A stretch of 64,000 nucleotides of DNA. Origin: Endozoicomonas sp. Mp262 (GTDB lineage Bacteria; Pseudomonadota; Gammaproteobacteria; Pseudomonadales; Endozoicomonadaceae). Position numbers and translations under genes: made by a program. The DNA lies in NCBI RefSeq assembly GCF_025643335.1, contig NZ_CP092489.1, positions 4,870,581 to 4,934,580 on the forward strand, read 5' to 3'. Within the stretch, counting starts at the first letter, position 1. Each line of letters starts with the position of its first letter. Of this stretch, positions 59,374 to 64,000 are shown piece by piece. A model generated the notes under the pieces. That model saw only the letters and a program-made list of their open reading frames with translations. It did no database searches and was not told the DNA's origin.

Positions 59374-59574
59374 ATGCAAATTATTGTGAACGATAAGCCC
59401 ATGGCTCTGGATAATCCCGTTACCCTGGAGACTCTGCTGGAAAAACTGAACCAGCATAAAACGGGCATAGCCCTGGCGGTAAACAAGCAGATCATTGCCC
59501 GCTCACAGTGGATCAGCCACAAGGTATGTGATGGTGACCAAATCACCGTGATTACTGCCACTGCCGGTGGTTAG
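59374..59574 (+). CDS. thiS: sulfur carrier protein ThiS
   Basis: ThiS is the ubiquitin-like sulfur carrier for thiazole synthesis. The 66-residue protein ends in TATAGG; the terminal Gly-Gly is adenylated and thiocarboxylated. It starts MQIIVNDKPM as expected. It is followed by thiG 58 bases later. No TPP riboswitch could be found in the 157 bases before it. Confidence 0.95.
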   Translation: MQIIVNDKPMALDNPVTLETLLEKLNQHKTGIALAVNKQIIARSQWISHKVCDGDQITVITATAGG

Positions 59575-59632
59575 AGGCGCTTTCATAAAGCCTTCAGCCT
59601 TACAATAAAACACCCATATAAACGACACCCGT

Positions 59633-60397
59633 ATGCTGACTATTTCTGACCGATCATTTCAATCACGGCTATTCGTTGGAACCGGAAAATTCCGCAGTAG
59701 CAACGCTATGATTGAAGCCATAAAAAGCTCTGAAAGCGAACTGGTCACCATGGCCCTGAAGCGGGTTGACCTGAACCAGCAGCAGGACGATATTCTATCT
59801 CCCCTTGTAGCAGAGAAAATTAACCTGCTACCAAACACCTCCGGGGCAAGAAATGCAGAAGAAGCCGTTTACGCTGCCCAATTGGCTCGGGAGGCATTAC
59901 AAACCCGCTGGTTGAAACTGGAAATACATCCGGACCCTAAATACCTGCTGCCCGACCCAATCGAAACGCTAGAGGCCTGCGAACAACTGGTTAAGATGGG
60001 CTTTATTGTTATGCCCTATGTCCATGCCGACCCTGTCTTATGCAAGCGGCTGGAAGAAGTTGGCGCAGCGGCGGTCATGCCCCTTGGAGCACCTATCGGC
60101 AGTAACCTGGGTCTGAAAACCAGAGAATTCCTGCAAATCATTATCGAACAGAGCAACGTTCCCGTTGTGGTTGATGCCGGTATTGGCCTGCCCTCTGATG
60201 CAGTGCAAGCCATGGAAATGGGCGCTGACGCGGTTCTGGTGAATACGGCTATCGCCGTGGCCAACAATCCCAAAGAAATGGCCATTGCCTTTAAAGAGGC
60301 GGTGATTGCCGGGCGGCGGGCCTACAAGGCAGGTCCCGGGGCACGCTCCCTGGTGGCACAGGCCAGCAGTCCTCTCACTGCATTTCTGGATCATTGA
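59633..60397 (+). CDS. thiG: thiazole synthase ThiG
   Basis: ThiG condenses deoxyxylulose phosphate, dehydroglycine and ThiS thiocarboxylate into the thiazole. The 254-residue TIM-barrel protein shows LFVGTGKF, the VTMALKRVD segment, [27 protein letters not shown] and [11 protein letters not shown], all typical of ThiG. It is directly followed by thiH. Confidence 0.97.
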   Translation: MLTISDRSFQSRLFVGTGKFRSSNAMIEAIKSSESELVTMALKRVDLNQQQDDILSPLVAEKINLLPNTSGARNAEEAVYAAQLAREALQTRWLKLEIHPDPKYLLPDPIETLEACEQLVKMGFIVMPYVHADPVLCKRLEEVGAAAVMPLGAPIGSNLGLKTREFLQIIIEQSNVPVVVDAGIGLPSDAVQAMEMGADAVLVNTAIAVANNPKEMAIAFKEAVIAGRRAYKAGPGARSLVAQASSPLTAFLDH

Positions 60398-60399
60398 TC

Positions 60400-61515
60400 A
60401 TGTCATTTCTTGAAACCTTCAATACCTTAAGCTGGAATCAGCTGAAACTGACTATTTCAGGAAAGACAGCCGCTGATGTGGAGCAGGCCCTTGGCAGCAA
60501 CAGGCTGTCCCACGATCAGTTTCTGGCTTTAATTTCTCCGGCTGCCGAACCCTTTCTTGAAGCACTGGCCCGTAAAAGCCTAACCCTCACACGACAGCGG
60601 TTTGGTAATACAGTGCAGCTGTATATCCCTCTTTACCTGTCCAACAAGTGCACTAATGTCTGCACTTATTGCGGGTTTAGTATTGGCAATAAAATCCGCC
60701 GCAAAACTCTCTCCATGGCAGAGCTTGATCGCGAAGTTGCCGCTATTAAAGCACTGGGCTTCGATCATATTCTGCTGGTGACCGGTGAAGCCCAGGGAAC
60801 AGTAGGAACACCCTATTTCAAGGAAGTGATCAGACGTATCCGGCCTCACTTTTCCCACATTAGTCTTGAGGTACAGCCTCTTGAACAAGAGGAGTACAAA
60901 TCACTCATGGCAGAGGGATTGGATGCTGTTCTGGTTTATCAGGAAACTTACAACCGACCGGCTTATGCCCGATACCACCTGCAAGGCTCCAAAAAGGACT
61001 TTGACTATCGGCTAGAAACTGCAGACAGACTGGGCAAAGCAGGTATCGACAAGATCGGCATTGGCGCTTTGATTGGACTTGAGGACTGGCGCACTGATGC
61101 CGCCTTTGTTGCTGCTCATCTGGACTATCTGGAAAAAACGTACTGGCGTACACGCTACTCCCTATCTTTCCCCAGACTGCGCCCCTGCGAAGGCGAATTT
61201 CAGCCAGTGTCCATCATCTCGGATAAACAACTGGTACAGCTGATATGTGCTTATCGCCTGTTCAAACCTGAAGTAGAACTCTCTCTTTCCACCCGGGAAT
61301 CAGAGCAGTTCAGGGATAATGTGCTGCCCTTAGGCATTACCACCATGAGTGCTTACTCCAGTACTCAACCAGGAGGCTATGCAGACAGGACAAACAGCGC
61401 ACTGGAGCAGTTCGCCATCGATGACGGCCGTCACCCGGCAGAGATTGCCACAGCCATTAAAGCGAAAGGACTAGAGCCAGTCTGGAAAGACTGGAGCCAT
61501 TGTTACAGTCATTGA
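60400..61515 (+). CDS. thiH: 2-iminoacetate synthase ThiH
   Basis: ThiH is the radical SAM enzyme that cleaves tyrosine to dehydroglycine. The cluster motif is CTNVCTYCGFSIGNKIRRKTL (CxxxCxxC, about residue 84). Further typical parts are VTGEAQG, YQETYNRPAYA and SAYSSTQPGGY. The start ATG at 60400 lies two bases after the thiG stop; an in-frame start six bases upstream is less likely. The length is 371 residues. Because ThiH uses tyrosine rather than ThiO with glycine, this is the enterobacterial-type thiazole pathway. Confidence 0.97.
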   Translation: MSFLETFNTLSWNQLKLTISGKTAADVEQALGSNRLSHDQFLALISPAAEPFLEALARKSLTLTRQRFGNTVQLYIPLYLSNKCTNVCTYCGFSIGNKIRRKTLSMAELDREVAAIKALGFDHILLVTGEAQGTVGTPYFKEVIRRIRPHFSHISLEVQPLEQEEYKSLMAEGLDAVLVYQETYNRPAYARYHLQGSKKDFDYRLETADRLGKAGIDKIGIGALIGLEDWRTDAAFVAAHLDYLEKTYWRTRYSLSFPRLRPCEGEFQPVSIISDKQLVQLICAYRLFKPEVELSLSTRESEQFRDNVLPLGITTMSAYSSTQPGGYADRTNSALEQFAIDDGRHPAEIATAIKAKGLEPVWKDWSHCYSH

Positions 61516-62304
61516 TATAGATTTTCCTGGCTGCAACAGGCAGCCGGGAACACTGCTCCTCAGATAATTTCACCTAGAATGATGAATGACTCTGACCTAT
61601 AGGAATACAACAGTGCATAAATCATTCTCCAGGAGCATTTATCTCTGGCTTCTAATTTTCAGTCACAACGCAGGAGCAAGCATTTCCCACCAATACCAGC
61701 TTACAGTGTTGAATCCTGAAACAAATATCATTGCACTGTACCGCCTAATATCTACCGTCAACACGCACCAAAATCACCCAAACAAGACCTCTTTTAGCTA
61801 TATATTAAAAGAAATCCTGGGGGCAGATCAGTGGGAAGATCCACCTGATTACCTAAAACCCCAGTTAACACCTATCTCAACCTATGTTCGGTATGACTCT
61901 GAATCCATCGGAGATTTACTTGAAAAGGCTCGACTAACAGTACCTGACACTATTATCCCATGGGGATACACCATTGTATCATTTGTATGCAAATCAGAAC
62001 CAATAAAAGGCTTTCAGCGTGCGTTTATTTATCTATCAATGCCTATAAGAACCCTTTTTCACTTTTCTTCACTACTCTCCCATGAAAACAGAGCCCCCCT
62101 GCAATTACGGACTGGACAGCCGTCATAAGAGATAACAATCAGCTCGAACATACGCTTATTGTAATAGACAATAAACTACACAGTGCATACGGCCAGCTTT
62201 CTCAACGTCCCCGTCTGAAATACCAGTTAATGCCAGCAAATGAACCCTCCTGCAAAGAGATAGTGAGATGCAAACAAAAACACCAGGTTAAACCTATGAA
62301 TCTC

Positions 62305-63910
62305 CAGCAATTCCCGCAGACTTGATTAAAGCCCTTAATAACAAGGGCTGTAGCTTGGTAGCCTCTTGCTAAAATCGCAGACTATCCGGTAGAATTTCAC
62401 CACAATAATAATAACGATGCTCATGTTGTGCCGCTAACGAAACCAAGAACCATTGCTGAAAAACTGCTCAAAATAGTCTCTGATGAAGCGGGTCAAATTC
62501 CAGACTTTCGCAAGAAAAGCCAACATGACAAAATTGTCCTTCATGATGCGGTCATGAGTGGCCTGGCAGTCATGCACCTGAAATACCCTTCATTACTGGC
62601 TTTTGATCAGGATTGTGTCAATAACCCAGATAGGCTCAAGAACTTAAAGTCGATGTACAATGTCAGCTGTGTCCCCAGTGATACCTATCTGAGGGATCTG
62701 ATTGACCCTATCGAAACACGCTATTTAAGGAAGTTCTTTACCCGCCTGTTTGCCTTTGTGCAACGATCTGGGCGGCTTAAGCAGTTCACTTATTTTGAGG
62801 AAGGGTATCTTGCGCCTATCGATGGTACGGGGCACTTTTGCTCAGGGAAGATTAGTTGTCCTGAGTGTTGTGTAAAAAAGCCAGGCAGCAAAAATCCGCA
62901 ATACTACCATCAGTTACTGGCCTGCTGTCTGGTAAAGCCGGGCAAGAAAGAAGTATTACCTTTAATGCCTGAACCCATCATCAAACAAGTTGATGCGTCA
63001 AAGAATGATTGTGAGAAGGTAGCGCTCAAGCGGCTATTGGCGAATTTATCCAGAGAGCATCCGCACCTGCCACTGGTTCTGACTTTTGATGACCTGTACT
63101 CAGATGGACCGACCATCAAGTTGGTAAAGTCCTTTGGCTATAGCTTCATTATGGTGGCAAAGGATTCAACCCATGAGTCGTTATACCAGGCCGTCGATGA
63201 GCTGGATTGTGCAGACAAAGTGGTGCGCTATGAATATACCGATGATAAAGGGTTTACGCACTGGTTCCGGTTTGTGAATGGTGCCCCCATTAACAAGTCA
63301 CACCCGGATGTGCTGGTTAACTTTCTCGAATATATAGAAATTGATCCAGAGGGCAACAAGAAGTACGTCAACACCTGGGTCACGGACATTGAGCTTTCAG
63401 CCGAGAACGTGAATAAATTCATGCGAGGAGCACGCGCTAAATGGAAAATTGAAAACGAAACGTTCAATACACTGAAAACACAGGGCTACCATCTCGAACA
63501 CAATTACGGGCACGGAAAGCAGCATCTGGCCAGCAATCTGGCATGCCTGACTTTTACGGCCTTCCTCATCAACCAGATAGAACAACTGTCTTGCAAGCTC
63601 TTCCAGGAAGCGCTCAAGATAAAAAAGTCTAAAAAGGCATTCTGGCATGCCATACGAGGGCTGTTTGACTGGTTCTGCATTGATAACTGGACAGACGTAT
63701 TTACAGCTATCATTGAAGGGCGAAGTGTGAGCTTGAAGTTGCTGACTGTCGATACGACATAGAGCGTTGATGTTAGCCCTGTGACCTGTGTTACCTGTCA
63801 TTAAAACCGACTGCCGATATAGCAGCAGTCTGGCTCTGTTCATCCGCGATAAAATCATTTTTAATTAACTGAAAATGTGCCAGCCGGAATCTGGTTTGCG
63901 GGAATTGCTG
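62305..63910 (+). mobile_element. insertion sequence family I, copy 2 (1606 bp)
   Basis: It has CAGCAATTCCCGCA ends and the 9-bp duplication ATGAATCTC at 62296-62304 and 63911-63919. Length, ends and transposase protein are the same as in copy 1 (720-2325). Confidence 0.95.
62428..63762 (+). CDS. IS4-like DDE transposase (family I, copy 2)
   Basis: The protein is identical in sequence to the family I copy 1 transposase and has the same motifs. It appears functional. Confidence 0.85.
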   Translation: MPLTKPRTIAEKLLKIVSDEAGQIPDFRKKSQHDKIVLHDAVMSGLAVMHLKYPSLLAFDQDCVNNPDRLKNLKSMYNVSCVPSDTYLRDLIDPIETRYLRKFFTRLFAFVQRSGRLKQFTYFEEGYLAPIDGTGHFCSGKISCPECCVKKPGSKNPQYYHQLLACCLVKPGKKEVLPLMPEPIIKQVDASKNDCEKVALKRLLANLSREHPHLPLVLTFDDLYSDGPTIKLVKSFGYSFIMVAKDSTHESLYQAVDELDCADKVVRYEYTDDKGFTHWFRFVNGAPINKSHPDVLVNFLEYIEIDPEGNKKYVNTWVTDIELSAENVNKFMRGARAKWKIENETFNTLKTQGYHLEHNYGHGKQHLASNLACLTFTAFLINQIEQLSCKLFQEALKIKKSKKAFWHAIRGLFDWFCIDNWTDVFTAIIEGRSVSLKLLTVDTT

Positions 63911-64000
63911 ATGAATCTCTTCACTGCTTTATATAGAAAGCTATCGAGCAAATTCTGGCTGATAGCAAACTCCGAACAATAAATCATTCACGAATCATTC

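Larger units (their letters stand above)
61613..63982 (+). pseudogene. exported protein gene broken by frameshift and insertion sequence
   Basis: The GTG at 61613 follows AGGA and opens a signal peptide (MHKSFSRSIYLWLLIFSHNAGA). Translation stops at 62128 as written, but in the run of six C at 62094-62099 one more C would read on: APPAITDWTAVIRDNNQLEHT and so forth. That frame crosses the element at 62305-63910 via the ATGAATCTC target duplication and ends ...FTALYRKLSSKFWLIANSEQ at 63982. The restored protein would be 251 residues. I do not recognise the family. Confidence 0.65.

Overview
The window looks like part of the chromosome of a marine gammaproteobacterium, most likely an invertebrate-associated one of the Endozoicomonas kind. 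That is an inference from three things seen together: gammaproteobacterial housekeeping operons (pheST-ihfA-merR, thiSGH, recQ), many insertion sequences, and several AT-rich genes for exported or effector-like proteins carrying eukaryotic domains. Most of the metabolic genes lie on the minus strand.

Region by region. 1-8047: two AT-rich genes for exported proteins of unknown function, each split in frame by an insertion sequence, with a further insertion sequence beside them. 8137-20041: hydrogenase maturation genes hypCDEAB and hypF, then fdhD, the sigma-54 activator fhlA, a selenocysteine-containing formate dehydrogenase H (fdhF) and the electron carrier hydN. 20135-26240: an island with an AbiL-like phage-defence pair (AAA ATPase plus RloB) whose ATPase gene is cut by an IS630-type element, followed by a complete IS66-type element. 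26294-28610: a four-gene lipoprotein operon of the CsgG/DUF4810/DUF799 type. 28849-40423: an 11-gene hydrogenase-4 operon (hyfABCDEFGHI-hycH-hycI). 40997-42292: an exported protein ending in a basic helix-loop-helix domain. 42315-47037: a five-gene nickel/peptide-type ABC importer. 47132-49969: recQ and a YecA-family gene. 50126-51970: a tyrosine-phosphatase effector candidate. 51977-56330: merR-ihfA-pheT-pheS with a phenylalanine leader peptide and attenuator. 56447-59216: a C2H2 zinc-finger gene split by an insertion sequence. 59374-61515: thiSGH. 61613-63982: a further exported-protein gene broken by a frameshift and an insertion sequence.

Working together: FdhF, HydN and the Hyf complex form a formate hydrogenlyase of the FHL-2 type. 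FhlA probably switches on both hydN-fdhF and hyf through sigma-54 promoters that can be read at 20249-20266 and 40467-40483. Hyp proteins and HycI build the NiFe site, FdhD activates FdhF, and the adjacent importer could supply nickel.

Insertion-sequence ends and target duplications can be read exactly. Family I (1606 bp) occurs twice and family II (1645 bp) three times, all with 9-bp duplications. There is one IS630-type element (TA duplication) and one IS66-type element (8-bp duplication). Removing the element and one duplication restores one reading frame directly in two secreted-protein genes and the ATPase gene, and in two more once a single homopolymer base is also added. The core metabolic genes are intact. 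The most unusual content is the group of eukaryote-like proteins: bHLH, two C2H2 fingers, and a tyrosine phosphatase with two YVN tyrosine motifs.
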